Below are positions 1-6,271 of a stretch of 7,474 nt of DNA, piece after piece. Position 1 is the stretch's first letter. Every line of letters begins with the position of its first letter. Source of the stretch: Rhizobium sp. LCM 4573. Lineage in GTDB: Bacteria > Pseudomonadota > Alphaproteobacteria > Rhizobiales > Rhizobiaceae. A program made the position numbers and the translations under genes. Below the pieces are notes generated by a model. The model had not been told where the DNA came from and searched no databases. It worked only from the letters and a program-made list of their open reading frames with translations. The DNA is taken from NCBI RefSeq assembly GCF_001854865.1, contig NZ_MDDW01000005.1, forward strand, positions 257,730 through 265,203. Direction: 5' to 3'.

Positions 1-628
1 CCGTGCCGTACATGGCCTCGTCGCGCACCATGAGCGGCGAGGAAACTTCCGTATAGCCATGCTCGGTCGTATGCAGATCGAGCATGAACTGGCCGAGCGC
101 ACGTTCGAGACGCGCGAGCTGTCCGGTCAGCACCGTGAACCGCGCGCCCGAAAGCTTCGCCGCGCGCTCGAAATCCATGTAGCCGAGCGCCTCGCCGATC
201 TCGAAATGCTCCCTGGCCCCATGGTTCCAGCGCGGTTTTTCGCCGACGACATGCTTCACGACATTGTCGTTCTCGTCCGCACCGACCGGTACGTCTTCAA
301 GCGGGAGGTTCGGAATGCGCGAGAGCGCGTCGTCGAGGGCGGCAATCGCCTCGCGTTCCTCCTGCTCGGCGGCAGGCATGCTGTCCTTGATCTGGGCGAC
401 CTCGGCCTTCAGCTTTTCGGCAAGCTCGGCGTTCTTGCCCGCCATGGCCGCGCCGATCTCCTTGGAGGCGGCATTGCGGCGGGATTGCATGTCCTGAAGC
501 TTCTGGATGACGGAGCGGCGCTTGTCGTCCAGCGCCACAAGATCAGCCGCCATGGGCTCCGCGCCGCGCTTTTTCAGCGCTTCGTCCAGAGCCGCCTCAT
601 TTTCACGAATCCATTTGATATCGAGCAT
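1..628 (-). CDS. serS: Seryl-tRNA synthetase, N-terminal part (runs off the left edge)
   Basis: Cytoplasmic class II aminoacyl-tRNA synthetase that charges tRNA-Ser (and tRNA-Sec where present) with serine using ATP. The 209 visible residues begin [11 protein letters not shown], typical of bacterial SerRS. Residues about 25-110 are rich in K, E, A and Q and form the long antiparallel coiled-coil arm that binds the long variable arm of the tRNA. Next come a [26 protein letters not shown] stretch (about 130-150), the [18 protein letters not shown] segment, and the TEVSSPLMV stretch near residue 198, which is class II motif 1. Motifs 2 and 3, with the ATP-binding residues, lie outside the window. 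The family is usually about 425 residues, so roughly half is present. The ATG at 626-628 is preceded by AAAGG at 8 nt spacing. It lies 52 bp after tatC on the same strand and is probably co-transcribed with it. Identification is secure. Confidence 0.97.
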   Translation of the reverse strand, partial: MLDIKWIRENEAALDEALKKRGAEPMAADLVALDDKRRSVIQKLQDMQSRRNAASKEIGAAMAGKNAELAEKLKAEVAQIKDSMPAAEQEEREAIAALDDALSRIPNLPLEDVPVGADENDNVVKHVVGEKPRWNHGAREHFEIGEALGYMDFERAAKLSGARFTVLTGQLARLERALGQFMLDLHTTEHGYTEVSSPLMVRDEAMYGT

Positions 629-638
629 TGTTCAAGCC

Positions 639-676
639 TTTAAGCGTGACGCCGCCGACTCGCGACGCGGCTTAAA
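639..676 (-). repeat. Inverted repeat in the tatC-serS gap
   Basis: The arms TTTAAGC (639-645) and GCTTAAA (670-676) are perfect 7-bp complements separated by 24 GC-rich bases. On the minus strand this could form a long-loop hairpin in the serS leader just upstream of the Shine-Dalgarno sequence. No run of T follows on either strand, so it does not look like an intrinsic terminator. A second small repeat, TCAAGCCTT, occurs at 632-640 and again at 681-689 across the tatC stop. The dyad may be a chance pairing; no known serS regulator can be named from it. Confidence 0.35.
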
Positions 677-680
677 GAAC

Positions 681-1505
681 TCAAGCCTTGTCCGTCGTGG
701 CAATCTCCGAAGAGGCTTCGCGTTCGAGGGCTTCCTCGGCGCGTTTGCGCTCGACGAGTCGCGCGGCGTAGATGGAAATCTCGTAGAGAAGGATGGTCGG
801 CAGCGCAAGACCGATCTGGGACAGGGGATCGGGCGGAGTGAGCACCGCGGCCACGACGAAGGCGATGACGATCGCGAACTTCCGCTTTTCCCTCAGCCAA
901 TCGCTGGTGAGCAGACCGACGCGGGCAAGCAGCGTCGTGACCACCGGCAACTGGAAGACCAGGCCGAAGGAAAGCACCAGCGTCATGATGAGGCTAAGAT
1001 ATTCCGACACCCGCGGCAGAAGCGAAATAGCCACCTCGCCTTCGGTCGGCGCTTGCTGCATGGCGAGGAAGAACCACATCACCATGGGCGTGAAGAAGAA
1101 ATAGACGAGCGCGCCGCCCAGCAGGAAGAGGATCGGCGAAGCGATCAGGAAGGGCAGGAAGGCCGACCGCTCGTTCTTGTAAAGGCCCGGCGCCACGAAC
1201 TTGTAGAGTTGCGAGGCGATGATCGGGAAGGCGATCACCAGGGCGCCGAACATCGCAACCTTCACCTGGGTGAAGAAGAACTCCTGCGGCGCGGTGTAGA
1301 TGAGCTCCGATTTCGAAAGATCGAGACCGGCCCAGACCACGGCCCACCGATACGGCACGACCAGAAGGTTGAAGAGCTGCTTGGCAAAGAAGAAGCACCC
1401 GACGAAAGCCACGAAAAAAGCAGCCAACGACCAGATGAGGCGGGTGCGCAGCTCCATCAGGTGTTCGATGAGCGGCTGCGGCTTATCTTCATAATCACCG
1501 CTCAT
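681..1505 (-). CDS. tatC: Sec-independent protein translocase subunit TatC
   Basis: Polytopic inner-membrane subunit that, with TatB, recognises twin-arginine signal peptides and starts export of folded proteins. It is 274 residues, slightly longer than the E. coli protein (258). Six hydrophobic segments are visible at about 22-43, 80-103, 114-140, 165-190, 206-222 and 228-246. Family hallmarks are HLMELRTRL (E18 and R20, matching the signal-peptide-contacting E15 and R17 of E. coli), APGLYKNER with E112 (matching E103), and TPPDPLSQ with D226 (matching D211). The position of E. coli E170 is Q185 here (FGLVFQLPV). The charged tail 251-274 is cytosolic. The ATG at 1503-1505 overlaps the tatB stop as ATGA, and GAAGGA at 1512-1517 gives a Shine-Dalgarno sequence 6 nt upstream, so translation is probably coupled to tatB. 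Confidence 0.97.
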   Translation of the reverse strand: MSGDYEDKPQPLIEHLMELRTRLIWSLAAFFVAFVGCFFFAKQLFNLLVVPYRWAVVWAGLDLSKSELIYTAPQEFFFTQVKVAMFGALVIAFPIIASQLYKFVAPGLYKNERSAFLPFLIASPILFLLGGALVYFFFTPMVMWFFLAMQQAPTEGEVAISLLPRVSEYLSLIMTLVLSFGLVFQLPVVTTLLARVGLLTSDWLREKRKFAIVIAFVVAAVLTPPDPLSQIGLALPTILLYEISIYAARLVERKRAEEALEREASSEIATTDKA

Positions 1506-2149
1506 GCATCATCCTTCGGGGTATCGATCTTCTTCGAAGCGCGTTTGCGGGCCGGGGCCTTTACGGAAGCTTTTTCCTCAGCCTTGGCCAAAGGCGCCGG
1601 CTTGGCCGCGGCACGGCTGCGCTTCGGCTTCTCGGCAGCGGCGGCCTGCGGAGCGGCATCGGCAGGTTTCGCCTTTGCGGCAGTCTGGCTGACACGCTTC
1701 GGCTTCGCCGCAGCGGCAGGTGCGAGCGTCTCCGGCGGGGCCGAAGGCAGCGTCATGCCGGAGGCAGGCACCGCAAGAGCCGGTTCGGGCTTGGCCGCCT
1801 CGCCTTCGGCGGGCGCTTGCGGCTCGGCATCGGCCTTCGCCGGAACCTGCGTCGCCTTTTGAAGATCGCTGCGGATCTCCTGGCCCATCTGCCTCAGCGG
1901 GTTGATGGCATCGCGCAGCGCGTTCGACGGATTGAGCTTCTGCGCATCCGAGATGGTCTGGCGCACCTCGTCGAGTTCCGTTTCCCGCAGCGCTTCGTCG
2001 AATTGCGAACGGAATTCGCCCGCCATCTTGCGAAGGTTGGCGGTCATCTTGCCGAATGCGCGCAGCATCGGCGGCAGGTCCTTCGGACCGACCACGACGA
2101 TGAGCACGATGGCAATGACGAGAAGCTCGGTCCAGCCGATATCAAGCAT
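1502..2149 (-). CDS. tatB: Sec-independent protein translocase subunit TatB
   Basis: Single-span inner-membrane protein that forms the twin-arginine receptor complex with TatC. The N-terminus MLDIGWTELL gives the conserved E8, a transmembrane helix at about 6-21, the G21-P22 hinge and then KDLPPMLRAFGKM, the start of the amphipathic helix. A charged helical region follows to about residue 100. Residues about 101-215 are a low-complexity tail of A, P, K and E, including two near-copies of a KPKR...AAK block. The protein is 215 residues against about 170 in E. coli, and the extra length is this tail. The MLDIG start, as opposed to the shorter TatA-type N-terminus, and the position beside tatC separate it from TatA. 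The ATG at 2147-2149 has GGGAG 9 nt upstream. It is 28 bp from tatA and overlaps tatC by 4 bp. Confidence 0.96.
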   Translation of the reverse strand: MLDIGWTELLVIAIVLIVVVGPKDLPPMLRAFGKMTANLRKMAGEFRSQFDEALRETELDEVRQTISDAQKLNPSNALRDAINPLRQMGQEIRSDLQKATQVPAKADAEPQAPAEGEAAKPEPALAVPASGMTLPSAPPETLAPAAAAKPKRVSQTAAKAKPADAAPQAAAAEKPKRSRAAAKPAPLAKAEEKASVKAPARKRASKKIDTPKDDA

Positions 2150-2177
2150 TCAATGAGGCTCCCGCAGGCCGATCCGA

Positions 2178-2384
2178 TCAGGACCGGGTGCTTTCCTTGA
2201 CCTCATCCGACTTGTGCTCGACGGTTTTCGCCGTCTCCGGGGCATCCTCGTCGGTCATGCCCTTCTTGAAGCTCTTAATGCCCTTGGCAACATCGCCCAT
2301 CAGTTCCGGAATCTTGCCCCGCCCGAAAAGGACGAGCACGATGACCAGAACGATCAGCCAGTGCCACACACTGAAAGAACCCAT
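2178..2384 (-). CDS. tatA: Sec-independent protein translocase subunit TatA
   Basis: Pore- or patch-forming subunit of the twin-arginine translocase, recruited to the TatBC-cargo complex to pass folded substrates across the inner membrane. It is 68 residues: a short periplasmic N-terminus (MGSFSVWHW), one hydrophobic helix at about 6-20, the conserved F20-G21 hinge ([10 protein letters not shown]), an amphipathic helix at about 25-42 ([15 protein letters not shown]) and a short charged tail. This is the normal TatA layout. The reading frame stays open further upstream, to 2555, but that extension overlaps the preceding gene and does not resemble TatA. The ATG at 2382-2384 has GGGAG at 2394-2398, 9 nt away, and is clearly the right start. 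It lies 43 bp after the ABC ATPase gene and leads tatB and tatC. Confidence 0.96.
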   Translation of the reverse strand: MGSFSVWHWLIVLVIVLVLFGRGKIPELMGDVAKGIKSFKKGMTDEDAPETAKTVEHKSDEVKESTRS

Positions 2385-2415
2385 AACGCCAAACTCCCTG
2401 ATTTCACATTTCCCC

Positions 2416-2444
2416 GATGTAAGCCCTTTATCGGGCTTTTTCAA
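2416..2444 (-). promoter_or_regulatory. Candidate promoter for tatABC with a dyad in its spacer
   Basis: On the minus strand TTGAAA (2439-2444) matches the sigma-70 -35 box at 5 of 6 positions. TACATC (2416-2421) matches the -10 box at only 3 of 6. The spacer is exactly 17 bp. This would place a transcription start about 25 nt upstream of the tatA ATG, leaving room for its Shine-Dalgarno sequence. The -35 lies inside the end of the ABC ATPase gene. The -10 is weak, so this is an inference from spacing; tatA may simply be read through from upstream. Confidence 0.3.
2421..2441 (+). terminator. Terminator-like hairpin pointing against the genes
   Basis: AAGCCC (2421-2426) pairs with GGGCTT (2433-2438) around the loop TTTATC, and T2437-T2441 follows on the plus strand. 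Read left to right it has the form of a short intrinsic terminator, although the 6-bp stem is weak. All genes here run the other way; in their direction the hairpin is preceded by A's and has no T run. It overlaps the stop codon of the ABC ATPase (2428-2430). It could block antisense transcription into the ATPase gene or protect an mRNA end, or it may be an operator-like dyad or chance. Confidence 0.3.
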
Positions 2445-3543
2445 ACACCAAAATGTCCTTTGGCGCGACTGTGATCGCGACGTCAGTGACGCCCGGCGGC
2501 AGCTGGTCCGCGCGGATGCGGGCGCGCACCGTTTCCTCGCTTCCGGGTACGGCAAGGCTCAAGAGTTCGACCACGCCGAGAAAGCGCCGGGACAGAATGC
2601 GCGCCGGCACGGCGCCGCCGTGAGGCTGGACGTCGATGCCCGAAAGACGGACGGCGACAGAGACCTCCCTGCCCTCGTCGATCCCCTTGGCCGGCACAGG
2701 GCCAATCGGCGTGACGACGAGGCCGTTATGAACCACGCCGTCGAACTCGTTGATCTCGGAGAAGAATGCGGCAGTGAAGAGATCGGACGGCCGGCGATAG
2801 AGATCGTCGGACGTACCAACCTGCACGAGTCGGCCGTCCTTCAAGAGCGCGATCCTGTCGGCCATCCGCATGGCCTCCTCCGCGTCATGGGTAACGACGA
2901 TCGCCGTCGCGCGGCTTTCCCTCAGGATCGCGAGCGTATCGGCGCGTATGGCATCTTTCAGGCGGGAATCGAGGCCGGAAAAAGGCTCGTCCATGAGAAG
3001 CACGCCCGGACGCGGCGCAAGCGCCCGCGCCAGTGCCACTCGTTGTTGCTCGCCACCCGAAAGCGCGTGCGGATATTTTTGCGCATAATGGGCAAGCCCC
3101 ACCCGCTCCAGAGCGGCGCCGGCTTCCGCCGCAGCCTCCCTGGCCGGAAGCGCCGTCAGGCCGAAGCGGACGTTCTCCAGCACCGTCATGTGCGGAAACA
3201 AGGCGAAATCCTGGAACATCAGCCCGATGCCGCGCTTTTCGGGCGGTAGGAATTTATCCGGGCCCGCCGTTTCCTGTCCGTCGATGACGATCCTCCCCCG
3301 GCTTTGTATCTCGATGCCGGCCGCGATCCTGAGCAGCGTCGTCTTGCCGGAACCGGAAGGCCCCAGCAGGCAGAGGACTTCGCCCGGTTCCGCAGTCAGC
3401 GAGATGCCGCGGATCGTCTCCTTGCCGTGATAGCTGTGATGAATGTCTTCGAATGTCAGCCTGGACGCGAAGGTGACCCCGGTCGTGCGCCTTGTCTTTT
3501 CCGCTGCAGACTGTGCCGGTTGAAAACCCATACCCTCGCTCAC
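2428..3543 (-). CDS. ABC transporter ATP-binding protein, FbpC/PotA-like
   Basis: Cytoplasmic ATPase that would power an importer of the iron(III)/polyamine/sulfate-type family; the substrate cannot be told from sequence. It is 371 residues. The nucleotide-binding domain spans about 28-260, with Walker [10 protein letters not shown] (61-69), Q-loop Q111, signature LSGGEQQR (161-168), Walker B VLLMDEP (181-187, catalytic E186), D-loop SGLD (189-192) and switch H219. Residues about 265-370 form a beta-rich TOBE-like regulatory domain, as in FbpC, PotA and MalK-type subunits. All catalytic residues are intact. The first 27 residues are an extra N-terminal extension. The chosen start is GTG (3541-3543); an in-frame ATG at 3529-3531 is an alternative, and neither has a good Shine-Dalgarno sequence. 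No permease or solute-binding gene is adjacent, so its membrane partner is encoded elsewhere. It sits 39 bp after scpB and 43 bp before tatA. Confidence 0.9.
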   Translation of the reverse strand: MSEGMGFQPAQSAAEKTRRTTGVTFASRLTFEDIHHSYHGKETIRGISLTAEPGEVLCLLGPSGSGKTTLLRIAAGIEIQSRGRIVIDGQETAGPDKFLPPEKRGIGLMFQDFALFPHMTVLENVRFGLTALPAREAAAEAGAALERVGLAHYAQKYPHALSGGEQQRVALARALAPRPGVLLMDEPFSGLDSRLKDAIRADTLAILRESRATAIVVTHDAEEAMRMADRIALLKDGRLVQVGTSDDLYRRPSDLFTAAFFSEINEFDGVVHNGLVVTPIGPVPAKGIDEGREVSVAVRLSGIDVQPHGGAVPARILSRRFLGVVELLSLAVPGSEETVRARIRADQLPPGVTDVAITVAPKDILVFEKAR

Positions 3544-3582
3544 ACGCGTGGAAGCCCATAAGCGGGCGCGCCAAACATGACG

Positions 3583-4302
3583 CTATTCCTCCGCTTCACC
3601 GCCCGGTGTCAAGAGGCCGAGTTCTTCCAGGTCGAGCTGGGTGATCGGGTCCTCGTCCTCCGTCAGGTCGTCGTTGCCAGCGGACGGGACGGGAATATGA
3701 AAACCGGGCGGGATGCGCCCCGAAAGCAGTCCGGCGCCTCTCAGTTCTTCGAGGCCGGGCAGATCGCGCAGCTCTTCCAGCCCGAAATGATCGAGAAAAT
3801 CGGGTGTGGTGCCAAGCGTCACAGGTCTGCCGGGCGTGCGTCTGCGGCCGCGGAAGCGCACCCAACCGGCCTCCATCAGCACGTCGAGCGTGCCCTTCGA
3901 CGTTTGCACCCCACGGATTTCCTCGATTTCGGCGCGTGTCACCGGCTGGTGATAGGCGATGATGGCCAGCACCTCCAGCGCCGCGCGGGAAAGCTTCTTC
4001 GCCTCGGAATCGTCCTTGCGGATGACGAAGGAAAGATCGGCCGCGGTTCTGAACGCCCAACGATCGCCGCTGCGGACGAGATTGACACCTCGCGGCGCAT
4101 ATATGTCCGTAAGCCGCAGCATGATGGCGCGTACATCGGCCCCTGCCGGCAGACGCTCGGCAAGGAAATTTTCCGAGACCGGTTCGGCGGACGCAAAGAC
4201 CAGCGCCTCGGCGATGCGCTCGGCCTCGGCCAATGAGAGAGATTCCGAAAGGGTATCCCCCTTCCCCTGCTCCGCAGAGAAATCGTCTTCAGACGGCGTC
4301 AA
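3583..4302 (-). CDS. scpB: Segregation and condensation protein ScpB
   Basis: Winged-helix (kite) subunit that binds as a dimer to the kleisin ScpA in the SMC-ScpAB complex, which compacts and separates replicated chromosome origins. It is 239 residues. Winged-helix domain 1 is at about 26-95 and domain 2 at about 104-178. The second holds the family signature LSRAALEVLAIIAYHQPVTR, then EEIRG and GRPVTLGTTPDFLDHFGL. A tail of about 60 residues ending in acidic residues follows, longer than in Bacillus subtilis ScpB (197 residues). The start is taken as TTG at 4300-4302 because AGGGGAGG lies 6 nt upstream (4309-4316) and there is no ATG before the first domain. The start lies inside the end of scpA, a 14-bp overlap that favours coupled translation of the two partners. 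Confidence 0.95.
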   Translation of the reverse strand: MTPSEDDFSAEQGKGDTLSESLSLAEAERIAEALVFASAEPVSENFLAERLPAGADVRAIMLRLTDIYAPRGVNLVRSGDRWAFRTAADLSFVIRKDDSEAKKLSRAALEVLAIIAYHQPVTRAEIEEIRGVQTSKGTLDVLMEAGWVRFRGRRRTPGRPVTLGTTPDFLDHFGLEELRDLPGLEELRGAGLLSGRIPPGFHIPVPSAGNDDLTEDEDPITQLDLEELGLLTPGGEAEE

Positions 4303-5128
4303 TCAACGCCTCCCCTTCCATCGGCTTTTTCTGCCCCTTTCGCATATAGATCGGCTGAAAGGCGCCCTCCTGACGAATTTCGAGCTTGCCCTCGCGCACG
4401 AGTTCGAGCGACGCGGCGAAGGCGCTCGCCGTTGCGGTGACCCGATCCTCCGGCGGCAGATAAGGCAGAAGATAGTGCTGCAACATGGTCCAGTCGGTGA
4501 TCTCTCCGAGCATCCGATGAAGCAGATCGCGCGCATCCGCAAGCGACCAGACCTTGCGCTTCTCGATCGTCACCTGCGTAACCGCCTGGCGCTGCCTCAG
4601 ATTGGCATAGGCCGAGAGAAGATCGTAGAGGCTGGCGTCATAGGCAGACTCGACGCGGTGCGGAATATGCTCCGGCGCCCCACGGGCAAAAATATCGCGG
4701 CCAAGCCGGTTACGGTTGACAAGCCGCGTGGCGGCTTCGCGCATCGCCTCCAGGCGCTTCAGCCGGAAGGCAAGCGTGGCGGCCAATTCCTCGCCGCTCG
4801 GACCGTCATCCCCCTTCACCTGCTGCGGGATCAGCAGCTTTGATTTGAGATAGGCAAGCCAGGCGGCCATTACGAGATAATCGGCGGCCAGTTCGATGCG
4901 CACCCTCCGCGCGCTATCGATGAACTCCAGGTATTGTTCGGCAAGCGCAAGCACGGAGATGCGGGCGAGATCTACCTTCTGGGAACGCGCAAGGTGCAGG
5001 AGCAGATCAAGCGGCCCTTCGAAGCCGCCGACATCGATCATCAGCGCCGGCTCGTCCGTCGCCCGTTCGGGCGCGTCCTGCCAGAGCTTGTCCATCGGGA
5101 TGGCGCCCTGCGCTATGTTCATGGCCAT
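4289..5128 (-). CDS. scpA: Segregation and condensation protein ScpA (kleisin)
   Basis: Kleisin subunit that bridges the heads of the SMC dimer and carries ScpB. It acts on the nucleoid in chromosome compaction and segregation. From the chosen ATG it is 279 residues. The N-terminal SMC-neck-binding domain contains GGFEGPLDLLLHLARSQKVDL (about 34-54), the family hallmark, followed by AADYLVMAAWLAYLKSKLLIP (about 81-101). The middle is a charged helical linker that binds ScpB. The C-terminal winged helix (about 205-275, including LELVREGKLEIRQEGAF) caps the SMC head. Three starts are close together: GTG at 5134, ATG at 5128 and ATG at 5122. ATG 5128 is preferred because AGAGG (5134-5138) lies 5 nt upstream. 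It follows nagZ by 22 bp and overlaps scpB by 14 bp. Confidence 0.95.
   Translation of the reverse strand: MAMNIAQGAIPMDKLWQDAPERATDEPALMIDVGGFEGPLDLLLHLARSQKVDLARISVLALAEQYLEFIDSARRVRIELAADYLVMAAWLAYLKSKLLIPQQVKGDDGPSGEELAATLAFRLKRLEAMREAATRLVNRNRLGRDIFARGAPEHIPHRVESAYDASLYDLLSAYANLRQRQAVTQVTIEKRKVWSLADARDLLHRMLGEITDWTMLQHYLLPYLPPEDRVTATASAFAASLELVREGKLEIRQEGAFQPIYMRKGQKKPMEGEALIDAV
4309..4316 (-). promoter_or_regulatory. Strong Shine-Dalgarno sequence fixing the TTG start of scpB
   Basis: AGGGGAGG on the minus strand, inside the last codons of scpA, ends 6 nt before the TTG at 4300-4302. It is the best ribosome-binding site in the window. It supports a real TTG start and efficient initiation on scpB within the scpA coding region. 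Confidence 0.7.
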
Positions 5129-5150
5129 TCCCACCTCTGTCCATCAAGCG

Positions 5151-6167
5151 TCAGGCGACTGCCGTAAGTCCCCTGAACTCCGCGCGGATCGCCTCTTCAT
5201 CCGCGCCGTCACCGGCGCCGAAGCCCGCCTCCACCGCCTCGGCGCGTCTCAAGGCCTCGCCGGCCAGCGGTGGCACCTCTTTCACCACCGCTTTCATTTC
5301 GTCCATTACGCCGTTGCAATGCAAGACAATATCGCAGCCGCCCCCAATGATTCGCGCGGCGCGTTGGCCGATCGTGCCCTTGAGCGCATTCATGGAAGTA
5401 TCGTCGGACATCAGCAGGCCCTTGAAGCCGATATGCCCGCGAATGATCTCTTCGATCACCTTTCGCGAGGTGGTAGCCGGCTCGTCCGGATCGATGGCCG
5501 TGAAGACGATATGCGCGCTCATGGCCATCAATTCGTCCTTCAGCGCGACGAAGGGCAGGAAATCGTGCGCCTCTAGTTCGGCGCGCGAGGCGTTGACCAC
5601 CGGCAGCTCGTGATGGGAATCGGCCATGCCCCGCCCATGGCCGGGAATATGCTTCATCACAGGCAGCATGCCGCCGGCCTTCAGGCCCTCCGCCGCGGCC
5701 TTGCCCATTTCAGCCACGGCCTCGGGATCGAACCCGTAAGCGCGGTCGCCGATGACATTGCTCGCGCCCTCGATCGGCACGTCCAGCACCGGCAGGCAAT
5801 CGACGGTAATGCCGAATTTCATCAGATCGAACGCGTGCAGCCGCGACATCAGCCAGGCGGCGCGGCGCCCCTTTTCCCGATCGTGACGATAAAGCTCACC
5901 GAGAGCAGCGCCCGATGGATAGCGCTCGATCATCGGCGGGCGAATGCGCTGCACGCGTCCACCCTCTTGATCGATCAGCACCGGGGCATTCGGTCGCCCC
6001 ACCACATCGCGCATGGCGGCAACGAGATCGGTGATCTGCGCCGGCTCCACGCAATTGCGCGCAAACAGGATGAAGCCCCATGGGCGCTCGGCCCTGTAAA
6101 GGGCAATCTCATCGGCCGTAAGAATGGGGCCGCTGGCCCCCAGGATCATTGCTCTTGATTCGCTCAT
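5151..6167 (-). CDS. nagZ: Beta-N-acetylhexosaminidase NagZ (glycoside hydrolase family 3)
   Basis: Cytoplasmic enzyme of peptidoglycan recycling that removes N-acetylglucosamine from GlcNAc-1,6-anhydro-muropeptides; in bacteria with AmpR/AmpC the product acts as the beta-lactamase inducer. It is 338 residues, the usual length for single-domain NagZ. Visible motifs are the substrate-binding DQEGGRVQR (66-74), KHIPGHG (172-178) followed by the mobile catalytic-loop D183-S184-H185, and the nucleophile aspartate D255 in LLMSDDTSM, matching the GH3 active-site pattern. No signal peptide is present, which fits the cytosol. The ATG at 6165-6167 gives MSESRAMILG, a normal start for rhizobial homologues as I recall them, but the Shine-Dalgarno sequence is poor (AGG only 1 nt away). 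It is the first gene after the terminator at 6225-6249 and is followed 22 bp later by scpA. Confidence 0.95.
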   Translation of the reverse strand: MSESRAMILGASGPILTADEIALYRAERPWGFILFARNCVEPAQITDLVAAMRDVVGRPNAPVLIDQEGGRVQRIRPPMIERYPSGAALGELYRHDREKGRRAAWLMSRLHAFDLMKFGITVDCLPVLDVPIEGASNVIGDRAYGFDPEAVAEMGKAAAEGLKAGGMLPVMKHIPGHGRGMADSHHELPVVNASRAELEAHDFLPFVALKDELMAMSAHIVFTAIDPDEPATTSRKVIEEIIRGHIGFKGLLMSDDTSMNALKGTIGQRAARIIGGGCDIVLHCNGVMDEMKAVVKEVPPLAGEALRRAEAVEAGFGAGDGADEEAIRAEFRGLTAVA

Positions 6168-6224
6168 GCCTGGATCATACGCATTTCAGCGGGGAAACAC
6201 GAACAGGCACGCTATTACCCAATG
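6168..6224 (-). promoter_or_regulatory. Probable promoter region of the nagZ-to-serS run
   Basis: These 57 bases lie between the terminator of the SPOR gene and the nagZ ATG, so they should hold the promoter of the downstream run if the terminator is efficient. On the minus strand TATGAT (6174-6179) matches the -10 box at 5 of 6 positions, but the best -35 at 17-18 bp spacing (TTCGTG) is poor. Transcription from this -10 would begin at about the A of the nagZ ATG, implying a leaderless message, which would fit the missing Shine-Dalgarno sequence. This is an inference and other starts are possible. Confidence 0.3.
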
Positions 6225-6249
6225 AAAAACGGGGCGGAAACCGCCCCGT
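6225..6249 (-). terminator. Intrinsic terminator of the SPOR-protein gene
   Basis: On the minus strand ACGGGGCGG (6241-6249) pairs perfectly with CCGCCCCGT (6229-6237) around a TTT loop (6238-6240), and the T run at 6225-6229 follows. The 9-bp GC-rich stem with a U tract is a textbook Rho-independent terminator, 22 bp after the TAA of the SPOR gene. It works only in the minus direction because no T run follows on the plus strand. It separates the upstream transcription unit from nagZ. Confidence 0.9.
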
Positions 6250-6271
6250 CGATCAAGAAAGCTTGACGTCC

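Noticed and set aside
657..661. GACTC in the tatC-serS gap as a CcrM methylation control site
   Set aside because: GANTC sites also occur inside several genes in this window (for example 607-611, 756-760 and 5349-5353), so a single intergenic one is not evidence of cell-cycle control.
507..1862. Plus-strand open frame of 451 codons opposite tatC and tatB
   Set aside because: It lies antisense to two certain genes, its product is full of low-complexity R, E, H, D and G runs as expected from the complement of GC-rich coding DNA, and no family motif is seen.
2385..2555. N-terminal extension of TatA by 57 residues
   Set aside because: It would overlap the ABC ATPase gene in another frame and has no TatA-like sequence; the ATG at 2384 has a good Shine-Dalgarno sequence and the right N-terminus.
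2188..3249. Plus-strand open frame of 353 codons opposite the ABC ATPase
   Set aside because: It is a shadow of a gene with all ABC motifs; the translated product is R/H/D-rich with no recognisable domain.
3959..4843. Plus-strand open frame of 294 codons opposite scpB and scpA
   Set aside because: It is antisense to two well-identified genes and carries no motif or convincing ribosome site.
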